From CAIWHR01 sp963709525 (lineage in GTDB: Bacteria; Pseudomonadota; Gammaproteobacteria; Burkholderiales; Casimicrobiaceae): 64,000 nt of DNA. The translations under genes and the position numbers were made by a program. The stretch lies in contig CAVPXB010000015.1 in the NCBI GenBank assembly GCA_963709525.1, positions 124,001 through 188,000 on the forward strand, written 5' to 3'. This document shows positions 46,180 to 54,680 of the stretch, piece after piece (position 1 is the stretch's first letter; every line of letters begins with the position of its first letter). The notes beneath the pieces are model-generated. The model saw only the letters and a list, made by a program, of their open reading frames with translations, was not told the DNA's origin and did not search any database.

Positions 46180-48297
46180 ACGCCTGGCGGCGGCGCCTGC
46201 CGCCTTGCGCGGTGCGCGCTTGACGGCGGCGCGCGGCGCCGGCGCCGGCTTGACCTTCGCCGACGGTGCCTTCGCCCGCGCCGCCAGTGCAAGACGGCGC
46301 ACCCGGCGGATGTCGGCGTCCGAATACACGCCGTTGACGCCCGAGATGGCCGCGAGCTTCATGCCGTGCTTGCGCCCGAGGCGGTAGATCTCGCGCACCT
46401 TCTCCCATTCGATGTTGCGGCCGACGGTGAAGTTCTCGAATCGTCCTTCGAGTGCCAGCACGATGGTCTCGGCCAGGCACGCGTAGGCGACGTTCTTCGG
46501 CAGGCCGATGTTCTTCATCGACACGTCTCCGGGCAGCAGGATCTCGCCGGATTCGATCACCAGCACGTCCGGACGCTTGGCGACTTCGCTGGGCGGCAGG
46601 TCGAGCGGGCGGGCCACGTCGGTGATCACGCAGCCGGGTTTGACCTTCATGATGTCGAGGATCTTCTTGCCGGCGCCGGAGGTCGCGGTGACGATCATGT
46701 CCATGTCGGCGATGTCCTTGTCGGCGCGCGAGGACAGGAACAGCTTCGCGTCCGGCGTCTCCTTCAGGATCGACTCCTTGACCGACAGCAGCTTGGCGGT
46801 CTCGGGCGACACGAGGTAGACCTCTTCGGCCACCATTGCCAGGAGGCGCGCGCAGACGGAGCCGATGGCGCCGGTGGCGCCCACGACCATCGCCTTGAAC
46901 TGGACCTTTTGCCCCTTCGCCGTTTCGGGCAGCAGGCCCAGCCGAAGCATGGCTTCGTGCGCCGCCCACAGCGCGCCCGACGCGCTGTAACTGTTGCCGG
47001 TGGTGATGGGCAGCGGCGCGCGTTTGGCGACGGTGAGGCCGGCGTCGCCGACCACCTTGGTGAACGCACCCAGGCCCATGATCTGCGCGCCCAGCCGCTT
47101 GGCCATCCGCGCGGCATCGAGCAGGCGGCGGTAGGTGAACTCGGGGCTGTGGCTCATGATTTCCTTGGGCGTGCCGCCCACGGAGATCAACCAGCCCTCG
47201 GCCTCGACGCCGGTGGGCGACTTGATCCCGGACACCTTCGAATAGACGAACGGCGGCGCGTAGGCCATCGCCTTTTCCAGGGAATTCATGAACACCGGCG
47301 GCGAAACGTAAGACAGCAACTCGATCGGCTTGACGTTCTTGAAATACTCCTGCGACAGCGGGTGGATGACGAAGGCAAAGCGGTTGATGCGCCGGAAACC
47401 GCAAGGATGGATGACCCGCGGCTCGAGCTTCAGGTTGGTGATGATCTCGAGGTAATCGTCTTCGAGCATATCGTCAGGGGTTTTTTCCGTGGCGGCGATG
47501 ATCATGGCATCGAGAAGGCTCGGGTCCAGCACGTGGCCGAACATCATCGGCGCCCCGTCGATCACCATGTTGACGCCCTTGTCCCTGAACTGCGCGATCC
47601 GATGCTCGTTGACCGTGGAGGTGATGATGGTCTTGCCGCCCAGCTCTTCCACGCCGAAGTCGTCCAGCTCGTGCACCGGCGCCACGATGACCGTCGCGTT
47701 CTGCATCGCCTTGCGCAGCACGAACTTCGTCCACTCCTTGACCGGGGCCGAGGACATCAGGCGGGAGGGCGTCCAGTCCAGCACGTAGTGCGCGCCGCTG
47801 GTGTAGAGCTCCAGCGCGTCGAGCGAGGTCAGGAGCTTGGGCACGCCGAGCTGCAGCAACGGATCGGCGAACTGGAGATTGTGCGTGTACTCGGACATCG
47901 CCATGGCCAGCTTGTAGTTGGTCATCCCCGAGAAGAACAGGACGTTCGCGTTGTTGAAGTAGTTGCCGAGCTTGATCTGCACGTGACGCAACGCCCATTC
48001 CTGCAGGATGTCGGACAGGCGCCCGCCCGTCGTCACGGGGATGCGCGTCACCGCGCCCTTCATGCGCGTGCTGTCCTTCTCGATGTAGCGTCGCGCGCCG
48101 ACCGTGTAGTTGTCCTTCACGACGCCCAGTCCCATGGCGTCGGCGTGCTGTTCCCAGTGTTTCAGCAGCTTGACGGCCTTGGCAGTGCTGCCGTTGGTGC
48201 CCAGGCGGCGCACGTTGAAGCGCTGCCCGAGGAATCGGGCGCTGAATTCGAAATCCTGGTCGTTTGCGCCCAGGCTGATACCGACGACTTTTTTCAC
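46162..48297 (-). CDS. Acyl-ACP-reductase-like dehydrogenase with N-terminal extension
   Basis: Protein of 711 residues. The C-terminal half resembles cyanobacterial long-chain acyl-ACP reductase: IMGLGAFTKVVGDAGLTVAK, ITTGNSYSASGALWAAHEAM, Rossmann KAMVVGATGAIGSVCARLLA, VITDVARPLDLPP, and ACLAETIVLALEGRFENFTV with GRNIEWEKVREIYRLGRKHG. The first about 330 residues are unrelated to that enzyme and unrecognised; they start VVGISLGANDQDFEFSARFL. The extreme C-terminus is a Lys/Ala/Pro-rich tail. GTG 48297 chosen; upstream in-frame starts exist. Divergent from an iron-type alcohol dehydrogenase gene, suggesting acyl thioester to aldehyde to alcohol reduction. Inference only. Confidence 0.7.
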   Translation of the reverse strand: MKKVVGISLGANDQDFEFSARFLGQRFNVRRLGTNGSTAKAVKLLKHWEQHADAMGLGVVKDNYTVGARRYIEKDSTRMKGAVTRIPVTTGGRLSDILQEWALRHVQIKLGNYFNNANVLFFSGMTNYKLAMAMSEYTHNLQFADPLLQLGVPKLLTSLDALELYTSGAHYVLDWTPSRLMSSAPVKEWTKFVLRKAMQNATVIVAPVHELDDFGVEELGGKTIITSTVNEHRIAQFRDKGVNMVIDGAPMMFGHVLDPSLLDAMIIAATEKTPDDMLEDDYLEIITNLKLEPRVIHPCGFRRINRFAFVIHPLSQEYFKNVKPIELLSYVSPPVFMNSLEKAMAYAPPFVYSKVSGIKSPTGVEAEGWLISVGGTPKEIMSHSPEFTYRRLLDAARMAKRLGAQIMGLGAFTKVVGDAGLTVAKRAPLPITTGNSYSASGALWAAHEAMLRLGLLPETAKGQKVQFKAMVVGATGAIGSVCARLLAMVAEEVYLVSPETAKLLSVKESILKETPDAKLFLSSRADKDIADMDMIVTATSGAGKKILDIMKVKPGCVITDVARPLDLPPSEVAKRPDVLVIESGEILLPGDVSMKNIGLPKNVAYACLAETIVLALEGRFENFTVGRNIEWEKVREIYRLGRKHGMKLAAISGVNGVYSDADIRRVRRLALAARAKAPSAKVKPAPAPRAAVKRAPRKAAGAAARRSTRAS

Positions 48298-48468
48298 GCG
48301 AACCCCCACGGCGAACGGTTCCTGGCAAGCTTGCGGCAGACGGACCCCGGTGCCTATTCCCTGCTGCAATTGAGTACACTGGACGCTGGCGGAAGATAGT
48401 GGCCCGCCGCGCCCGTCTGGAACAAAGTGTACGCGCCGGAATGCAAATTCGCTGCAAGGAAACGGATC

Positions 48469-49713
48469 GTGATATCGAATTTATTGGGTGACGTGGTGCG
48501 CTCCGTCGGACTGTCGACGGCGATGCGCGCGGCAGGGGTGGTGACCGGGCTGTTGCCGATCCCGCAGCCGACGCTTCTGGTGGGCGCAGGATCGAGCCGA
48601 CGCCTGGGGGAGGTTCTCTCCGGCTTTGGCCACCGGAAGATCCTGATCGTGACCGACAGCGTCGTGTCCGGCATGGGACTTCCGGGCGCCTTCACCACCG
48701 CGTTGACCGCCGGCGGCACCGCGTTCGCCATGTTCGACGCGATCACACCCGACGCGCCGATTCCGTTGATCGAGCAGGGCATGGCGCTGTACAACAAGGC
48801 AGGCTGCGATGCCGTCGTGGCGTTTGGCGGCGGCTCTCCAATGGACGCGGCAAAGACCATCGCGCTGGCGGTCGCCAACAAGAAACACCCGCGCAAATTG
48901 GTCGGGTACTTCAAGGGCCTGCGGGCGCCGGCACCGATCTACGCTGTCCCGACCACTGCGGGCACCGGGTCCGAAGTCACCGTGGCCGCCGTGATCTCGG
49001 ATCCGGAAACCAACAGGAAGCTGGTGATCGCCGACACGCGCATCGTCCCGACGATGGCGGCGCTCGACCCGGCCCTGATGACCCGCCTGCCGCGCCCGGT
49101 CACCGCCGCGACGGGCATGGATGCCCTGACCCATGCCATCGAGGCCTACATCGGCCATTGGTCGACGGCTTACACCGATCGGATGGCCTTGGCCGCGGTC
49201 GGCATGATTTACGCCAACTTGCGCGTCGTCTTCGGCAACGGCAGAAACCTCGCCGCGCGCGAGCAGATGTCGCTGGCGGCGACGTACGCCGGCATCGCCT
49301 TCACGCGGGCCAATGTCGGTTATGTCCACGCCATCGCGCACCAGCTGGGCGCCAGGTACCACACGCCCCACGGCCTCGCCAACGCGATCATGTTGCCGCA
49401 GGTGCTCAAATTCCTGAGCCCGGCGATCACCAAAAAGCTGGCGGTGCTGGCAATCCGTGCCGGCGTGGGCAAGGAGAGGGAGCGGCCCGCGGTGCTGGCG
49501 CGCAAGTTCCTGGACTCGGTCGACGCCCTGAACCGCGATCTGGGCATTCCGCAGCACCTCGACGCGCTGCGCGAGGAGGACATTCCCGACCTCGCCAAGG
49601 CCGCCTGCTGGGAGGCCGATACCAATTACCCGGTGCCCCGTTACATGTCGCCCGACACCTGCGCGGGGCTGCTCCGGAACGTGCTGCCCCAAGTCAAGCG
49701 GTCAGATACGTAA
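48469..49713 (+). CDS. Iron-containing (type III) alcohol dehydrogenase
   Basis: NAD(P)H-dependent alcohol dehydrogenase of 414 residues. Nucleotide-binding half: ILIVTDSVVSGMGLPG, VVAFGGGSPMDAAKTIALAV, VPTTAGTGSEVTVAAVI. Metal-binding half: DALTHAIEAYIGHWST, YVHAIAHQLGARYHTPHGLA with metal-ligand histidines. Fully formed. GTG 48469 is selected by AAGGA eight bases upstream. Divergent from the acyl-ACP-reductase-like gene, so aldehyde reduction to alcohol is a plausible direction. Its stop codon lies inside a palindrome shared with lipA. Confidence 0.88.
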   Translation: MISNLLGDVVRSVGLSTAMRAAGVVTGLLPIPQPTLLVGAGSSRRLGEVLSGFGHRKILIVTDSVVSGMGLPGAFTTALTAGGTAFAMFDAITPDAPIPLIEQGMALYNKAGCDAVVAFGGGSPMDAAKTIALAVANKKHPRKLVGYFKGLRAPAPIYAVPTTAGTGSEVTVAAVISDPETNRKLVIADTRIVPTMAALDPALMTRLPRPVTAATGMDALTHAIEAYIGHWSTAYTDRMALAAVGMIYANLRVVFGNGRNLAAREQMSLAATYAGIAFTRANVGYVHAIAHQLGARYHTPHGLANAIMLPQVLKFLSPAITKKLAVLAIRAGVGKERERPAVLARKFLDSVDALNRDLGIPQHLDALREEDIPDLAKAACWEADTNYPVPRYMSPDTCAGLLRNVLPQVKRSDT

Positions 49714-49734
49714 CGAGTTATTACGTATCTGACC
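49700..49734. terminator. Palindrome at convergent gene ends, possible bidirectional terminator
   Basis: Perfect 14-base stem GGTCAGATACGTAA / TTACGTATCTGACC with a 7-base loop. It contains the TAA stop of the alcohol dehydrogenase gene in one arm and the TAA stop of lipA in the other, so both proteins end SDT. No T-runs follow, so a repeat element rather than a classic terminator is also possible. Confidence 0.6.
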
Positions 49735-50692
49735 CCAGCACGTCCTCCGCCTGTCGGTCGGCATGATAGGACGAGCGCACCATCGCCCCGACCGCCGCGT
49801 TGCGAAAGCCCATCGCCAGCGCTTCGCGTTCGAATCGCGCGAACGCATCGGGATGGACGTAGCGCCGGACCGCGAGATGGCCTCCCGTGGGCTGCAGATA
49901 CTGGCCGAGGGTGAGCATGTCGATGCCGTGGGCGCGCATGTCGCGCAGGGTGTCGAGGATCTCGCCGTCGGTCTCGCCCAGGCCCACCATCAGTCCGGAC
50001 TTGGTCGGGATCGCCGGCAGGCGCGCCTTGAATTCGCGCAGCAGGGCGAGCGAATGCGCATAGTCGGCGCCGGGTCGCGCCTCCTTGTACAGCCGCGGCA
50101 CGGTTTCGAGGTTGTGGTTCATGACGTCGGGCGGCGCCTCGACGAGCACGTCGAGCGCGCGCTCCATGCGGCCGCGGAAATCGGGGACCAGCACTTCGAT
50201 CCGTGTGGCCGGCGAGCGCTCGCGCACGGCGCGAATGCAGGCGACGAAATGCTGCGCGCCGCCGTCGCGGAGGTCGTCGCGGTCGACGCTGGTGATGACG
50301 ACGTAAGCGAGTTTCATCGCGGCAATCGTCCGGGCGAGATTGGCGGGCTCGTCGGCGTCGAGCGGCAATGGCCGGCCGTGGCCCACGTCGCAAAAGGGAC
50401 AACGCCGCGTGCAGATGTCGCCCATGATCATGAACGTCGCCGTGCCCTTGCTGAAACACTCGCCGATGTTGGGGCAGGAGGCCTCCTCGCAGACCGTATG
50501 CAGCTTGTGCTCGCGCAGGATTTGCTTGATCTCGGCAAAGCGCGGCGTCGATGCCGCGCGCACGCGGATCCATTCGGGCTTCCTGAGCCGCTCGACCGGG
50601 ATCACCTTGATCGGGATGCGCGCAGTCTTGGCGTCGCCCCTGTGTTTCACCCCTGCGGCATTCGCGGGCAGCGGGACGTTCTTGTCGCTCAC
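49721..50692 (-). CDS. lipA: Lipoyl synthase
   Basis: Radical-SAM enzyme of 323 residues inserting two sulphurs into octanoyl groups on carrier proteins. Auxiliary cluster CEEASCPNIGEC, radical SAM cluster CTRRCPFCDV, NHNLETVPRLY, TKSGLMVGLGET and the final RSSYHADRQ are all present. GTG 50692 overlaps the lipB stop (GTGA). The glycine cleavage H protein gene in this window encodes one of its substrates. Confidence 0.95.
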   Translation of the reverse strand: MSDKNVPLPANAAGVKHRGDAKTARIPIKVIPVERLRKPEWIRVRAASTPRFAEIKQILREHKLHTVCEEASCPNIGECFSKGTATFMIMGDICTRRCPFCDVGHGRPLPLDADEPANLARTIAAMKLAYVVITSVDRDDLRDGGAQHFVACIRAVRERSPATRIEVLVPDFRGRMERALDVLVEAPPDVMNHNLETVPRLYKEARPGADYAHSLALLREFKARLPAIPTKSGLMVGLGETDGEILDTLRDMRAHGIDMLTLGQYLQPTGGHLAVRRYVHPDAFARFEREALAMGFRNAAVGAMVRSSYHADRQAEDVLGSDT

Positions 50693-51339
50693 TCGGTGTC
50701 TCCCCTCTGTCGCGACCGCAGCCGCAGGCCCTCGGCGAGGAAGGGCGCCAGTTCCGTACCGACGTCGTCGACGCTGCGCGCGATGCCGAAGTCGGCAAGC
50801 TGCGTGACGGCCAGCCCCGGATAACCGCAGGGGTTGATGTCCGCGAAAGGCGCAAGATCCATCGCGACGTTGACGCTCACGCCATGATACGTGCAGCCGC
50901 GGCGCACCTTCAGCCCCAGCGCCGCGATCTTGGCTTCGACCCCGTCGCGATCGACGTAGACGCCCGGTGCCGCGGACTTGCCATACGCCGCGATGCCCTG
51001 CGTGCCAAGCCATGTTATCACCGCGGCTTCGATCGCCCGGACCATGTCGCGCACGCCCAGCTGCCGGCGCGTCAAGTCGACGAGGAGATAGGCGACCAGC
51101 TGGCCGGGGCCGTGATAGGTGACCTGGCCGCCGCGATCGACCCTGATGGTGGGGATGCCATTGTCGCGCAGGAGATGTTCGCGCCGGCCGGCGAGTCCCA
51201 GCGTGTACACCGGCGGGTGTTCGGTCAGCCAGATTTCATCGACGGTCTGTGGCGTGCGCGCGTCGGTGAACGCCTGCATCGCGTGCCAGGTCGATTGGTA
51301 ATCGGTGCGACCGAGCGCGCGAACGATGACGGCGGTCAT
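50689..51339 (-). CDS. lipB: Octanoyl-[ACP]:protein N-octanoyltransferase
   Basis: 216 residues. EIWLTEHPPVYTLGLAG, RGGQVTYHGPGQLVAYLLVD, then KIAALGLKVRRGCTYHGVSV with the catalytic Lys and VNPCGY-like INPCGYPGLAVTQLADF with the catalytic Cys. Transfers octanoate from ACP to lipoyl domains ahead of LipA. ATG 51339; four-base overlap with lipA. Confidence 0.95.
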   Translation of the reverse strand: MTAVIVRALGRTDYQSTWHAMQAFTDARTPQTVDEIWLTEHPPVYTLGLAGRREHLLRDNGIPTIRVDRGGQVTYHGPGQLVAYLLVDLTRRQLGVRDMVRAIEAAVITWLGTQGIAAYGKSAAPGVYVDRDGVEAKIAALGLKVRRGCTYHGVSVNVAMDLAPFADINPCGYPGLAVTQLADFGIARSVDDVGTELAPFLAEGLRLRSRQRGDTE

Positions 51340-51439
51340 GAGGGCCTGCGCTTCGACGCGATCGGCGCTCGCGTCCAGTCCCGCGCCCGAAACTCGAATG
51401 CCTGCGCCCGTGGCGCAATGCCGAGCCGCGATCGCGCCA

Positions 51440-51730
51440 TCAAAGCACCATTGCCACGGCCGGATGCGACGACAGGTCTCGATACAGGTCGTCGAGTTGC
51501 CGGCGCGACGTGGCCATGATCGTGCAGGTCACCGAGAGGTAGTTGCCGGCAGAGGATGCCCGCATCTCGACGCCCGCCGGGTCGAAATCCGGCGCATGGC
51601 GCTGCACGACCGCCACCACGGTCTGCGCGAAATCGTCGGTGGCGCGCCCCATTGCCTTGATCGGGAAAGCGCAGGGAAACACCAGCAACGATTCGGTGGC
51701 GGGTGGGTTTGGCTTGTCTGGCGTGTTCAT
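51440..51730 (-). CDS. ybeD: DUF493 (YbeD) family protein
   Basis: 96 residues of the ACT-like YbeD fold: LLVFPCAFPIKAMGR, VVAVVQRHAPDFDPAGVEMR, SAGNYLSVTCTIMATSRRQL and DDLYRDLSSHPAVAMVL. Found in the dacA-dat-ybeD-lipB-lipA cluster in many proteobacteria; proposed regulatory role, not established. ATG 51730; about 100 bases before lipB. Confidence 0.9.
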   Translation of the reverse strand: MNTPDKPNPPATESLLVFPCAFPIKAMGRATDDFAQTVVAVVQRHAPDFDPAGVEMRASSAGNYLSVTCTIMATSRRQLDDLYRDLSSHPAVAMVL

Positions 51731-51870
51731 CGCGACTCTGCGCATTCAACTATGGGGGCAGGCGGCGAAACGCACAACCCGCGCCAGCGTCAGGGTCATG
51801 CTCCGCTTGAAAACGCGGCCGCCGCTGTTACCATCGCGGCGTTCCGTCTCGCCCCCCAACGCCCTCTCCC

Positions 51871-52380
51871 TTGCCTGCTTCCGCCCATCTGCGACCCAGC
51901 GCGGCGTTCACTGAACGTGAATTTCGCGACGCCCTGGGCGAGTTCGCCACCGGGGTCACGATCATCGCCGCACGCGGGCCGAACGATCGCTGGACGGGGT
52001 TCACGGCGAACTCCTTCAACTCGGTGTCGCTCGCGCCGCCGCTCGTGGTCTGGAGCCTCAACCGGCAGGCCACCAACCTGGCGGCATTCGAGGCGGCCAC
52101 CTGCTACAGCGTCAACGTCCTCGCCCACAACCAGCAGGCGCTGGCCGAGCGCTTCGCGGCGCCCATCGACGACCGCTTCGCCGGCGTGGCCTACAGCCTC
52201 AGCGAACGTGGCCTACCGCTGATCGACGGTTGCATCGCGTGGTTCGAGTGCCGGCATTTTCGCGTCGAGCGCACGGGCGACCATATGCTGTTCGTCGGCG
52301 AAGTGCTGCACTGCAGCCGCAGCGGCGGACGGGCGCTGCTATTCCATCGCGGTGCCTTTGGCCACACCGGCCGCGGCTGA
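51871..52380 (+). CDS. Flavin reductase-like (FMN-binding split barrel) protein
   Basis: 169 residues. FRDALGEFATGVTIIAARGP, GFTANSFNSVSLAPPLVVWS, LAAFEAATCYSVNVLAHNQQ and FECRHFRVERTGDHMLFVGE match the flavin reductase domain of two-component monooxygenase systems. No oxygenase partner is adjacent. It is the only plus-strand gene inside the dacA-lipA block, so it is an insertion in that cluster. TTG 51871 is the best available start. Its TGA stop coincides with the left end of a repeat element. Confidence 0.82.
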   Translation: MPASAHLRPSAAFTEREFRDALGEFATGVTIIAARGPNDRWTGFTANSFNSVSLAPPLVVWSLNRQATNLAAFEAATCYSVNVLAHNQQALAERFAAPIDDRFAGVAYSLSERGLPLIDGCIAWFECRHFRVERTGDHMLFVGEVLHCSRSGGRALLFHRGAFGHTGRG

Positions 52381-52607
52381 TCCGGCACGGCGATGTTTCA
52401 GCTTCCGTTCGGGCTGAGCGAGCCGCGGCTTCCGTTCGGGCTGAGCCAGCCCTGGCTTCCGTTCGGGCTAGCCAGCCCCGGCTTCCGTTCGGGCCGAGCC
52501 AGCCCCGGCTTCCGTTCGGGCTGAGCCGGTCGAAGCCCCTTCGACAAGCTTCCTTCGACAAGCTCAGGACGAACGGTTCAGGTTCAGTCATGTTCATGCC
52601 GGATCAA
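52378..52607. repeat. REP-like element with terminal inverted repeats and tandem core, copy C
   Basis: 230 bp from TGATCCGGCA at 52378 to TGCCGGATCAA ending 52607. The inside contains five copies of CTTCCGTTCGGGC spaced about 28 bases apart, then the inverse arm CGACAAGCTCAGGACGAACG. The TGA stops of two convergent genes fall in its two ends. Related to 19138-19238 and 25674-25799. Confidence 0.75.
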
Positions 52608-53447
52608 TGGGCGCGACCGGTATGCGTGTCGAACAGTGCGTGCATCCGCCGAAACACGGGGCCGGGCACACCGCCGGCAAACGGCTTGCCGTCGACGGTC
52701 GTGACCGCGAGCACTTCCTTGGTCGATGACGACAGCCACCACTCGTCCGCTGCATAGGCTTCCGCGCGCGGAATGGGCCGGATCTCGAACGGGATCCCCG
52801 CCTCGAGCGCAAACGCTTCCGCCGCGCCGTAGGTGATTCCCGGCAGGATCAGGTGGTCCTTGGGCGGGGCGATGATCGTCCCGTTCTTGACGATGAGCGC
52901 GTTCGAGGCCGACGCCTCGGTGAGAAAGCCGTCCCGGAACATCACCGTCTCGATCGCGCCCGCATCGGCGGCGAACTGGCGCATCAGCACGTTGCCCACC
53001 AGTGAAATCGTCTTGAGATCGCAGCGCTTCCAGCGGTTGTCCTCGGCGGTCACCACGGCGACGCCATTGGCGAACTGCGCTGCCGACGGCGTGGGCAGCG
53101 GAGTGCTCATCATGAACACGGTAGGCGCGGCATCTTTCGGGAACGCGTGGTCGCGCTTGGCCACGCCACGAGTTATCTGGAAATAGATCGCCTGGTCGTC
53201 GAAGTCCTGCCTGGCGACCAGCGTCGCAATGATCGTTTCCCACTCCGCGGTCGTGATGCGGATTGGCGAGGCGAATCCCGTCCAGGCTGTGCTGGAGGCG
53301 CGCAAGATGTTCGGCCATCCGGAAGGGCTTGCGGCGATAGACCGGAACCACCTCGTAGACGCCGTCGCCAAAGATGAATCCGCGATCGAGGACGGAAATC
53401 TTCGCGTCCTCGATCGGGAGAAAACGGCCGTCGAGATAGACGATCAT
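52604..53447 (-). CDS. dat: D-amino acid aminotransferase (class IV PLP), one frame break
   Basis: About 280 residues. First frame: MIVYLDGRFLPIEDAKISVL, DRGFIFGDGVYEVVPVYRR, MAEHLARLQHSLDGIRLANP. Second frame from about 53268: ITTAEWETIIATLVARQDFD, IYFQITRGVAKRDHAFP, WKRCDLKTISLVGNVLMRQ with the PLP lysine, EASASNALIVKNGTI and LPGITYGAAEAFA. One indel separates them. Class IV fold; D-alanine aminotransferase by family and by position beside dacA, where it would supply D-amino acids for peptidoglycan. Its stop lies in the end of a repeat element. Confidence 0.85.
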
Positions 53448-53476
53448 GGCAACCCTTTCGCGCGCCTGCGCAGTGT

Positions 53477-54604
53477 CTACTTGAACCACAGCCGCACCGA
53501 GTCCCAGGCGCGGCCGAAGATATTCGCGAGCGGCACCTCGGCCAGCGCCACCAGCGGAAACTCCACCAGCGGCTTGCCCTCGAGTGTCACCTTCACCATC
53601 CCGATGCTCTGCCCACGTCCGATGGGCGCCAGCAGCGGCTCGGTCGCCACCAGGGTGAGCTCGAGCTTCGCCGCCTTGCCCTTGGGCAGCGTCAGGTACT
53701 GGTCGGCGAGAAACCCCGCCTGCACCGCGGCTGCGGCGCCCTTCCAGACCCGCAGCGACGATACCGGCTTGCCGGCCTGATAAAGCTGCACCGTATCGAA
53801 GGCCTGGAAACCGTAGTTGAGGAGCTTCTGGCTCTCGCTCGCCCGCGCCGCATCGGAGGCCGCTCCCAGCACCACGGTCAGCAATCGTCGCTCGCCGCGC
53901 TTGGCCGAGGCGATAAGGCACCAGCCGGCCGCATCGGTATGGCCGGTCTTCACGCCGTCGACGTAAGGGTCGATCCAGAGCAGCCGGTTGCGGTTCGCCT
54001 GCGTGATGTTGTTGTAGCGGTAACCCTTGAGCGCGTACAGCGGATAGTTGTCGGGGAAATCCCGGATCAGCGCCGCCGCGAGGTGACCCAGATCGTTCGC
54101 CGTGGCGAAATGCTGCGGATCCGAAAGCCCCGTCGCGTTGGTGAAATTCGATCCGGAGAGGCCCAGCCGCTTCGCCTCCTGGTTCATCCGTTCGGCGAAG
54201 GCCGGCTCCGAGCCCGCGATGAGTTCGGCCAGCGCCACGGACGCATCGTTGCCGGACTGGACGATCATTCCGTGCAGCAGTTCGTCGACGGACACCGCGC
54301 GCCTGGGCTCGACGAACATGCGCGAACCTTCGGCACGCCAGGCATTTTCGGAGATGTTGACCGCCTGCGACGGCGTCAGCGTGCGGTCGCGCAAGGCGCC
54401 GAAGGCAAGGTACGCGGTCATCAGCTTGGTGAGCGACGCGGGATCGCGGCGCTCGTCGGCGTTCTGCGCGGCGATCGTCTGGCCGCTGGTGACGTCCAGC
54501 AGCAGCCACGACACCGCGGCGATCTGCGGCACGGGCTGCGCGGCCAAAGGTCCGCACAGAAAGAGGCTCGCCGCGAGGGCGAGGAACAGGGGCAACCGGA
54601 ACAT
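53477..54604 (-). CDS. dacA: D-alanyl-D-alanine carboxypeptidase (PBP5/6 type)
   Basis: Periplasmic penicillin-binding protein of 375 residues trimming peptidoglycan stem peptides. Signal peptide LFLALAASLFLCGPLAAQ type; active-site SLTK, SGN (MIVQSGNDASVALAELIAGS) and KTG (DGVKTGHTDAAGWCLIASAK). A C-terminal beta domain and final amphipathic NIFGRAWDSVRLWFK provide the usual membrane attachment. A TATAAT lies upstream. First gene of the dacA-dat-ybeD-lipB-lipA group. Confidence 0.94.
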   Translation of the reverse strand: MFRLPLFLALAASLFLCGPLAAQPVPQIAAVSWLLLDVTSGQTIAAQNADERRDPASLTKLMTAYLAFGALRDRTLTPSQAVNISENAWRAEGSRMFVEPRRAVSVDELLHGMIVQSGNDASVALAELIAGSEPAFAERMNQEAKRLGLSGSNFTNATGLSDPQHFATANDLGHLAAALIRDFPDNYPLYALKGYRYNNITQANRNRLLWIDPYVDGVKTGHTDAAGWCLIASAKRGERRLLTVVLGAASDAARASESQKLLNYGFQAFDTVQLYQAGKPVSSLRVWKGAAAAVQAGFLADQYLTLPKGKAAKLELTLVATEPLLAPIGRGQSIGMVKVTLEGKPLVEFPLVALAEVPLANIFGRAWDSVRLWFK

Positions 54605-54629
54605 GGCGAGGGGTACGGCGTAAACGGCG

Positions 54630-54635
54630 ATTATA
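54630..54635 (-). promoter_or_regulatory. Candidate -10 element for dacA
   Basis: TATAAT on the minus strand, 26 bases upstream of the dacA ATG in the short gap after gcvP. No consensus-like -35 is visible. Confidence 0.45.
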
Positions 54636-54680
54636 CGACCGCGCCCGGCGCCTCTCCGCGCCGGTGCCGCGTGGTACCGG

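Noticed and set aside
52395..52575. Tandem repeat considered as a CRISPR array
   Set aside because: Units are about 28 bp with near-identical intervening sequence, no unique spacers and no cas genes; it fits an expanded REP-like core.
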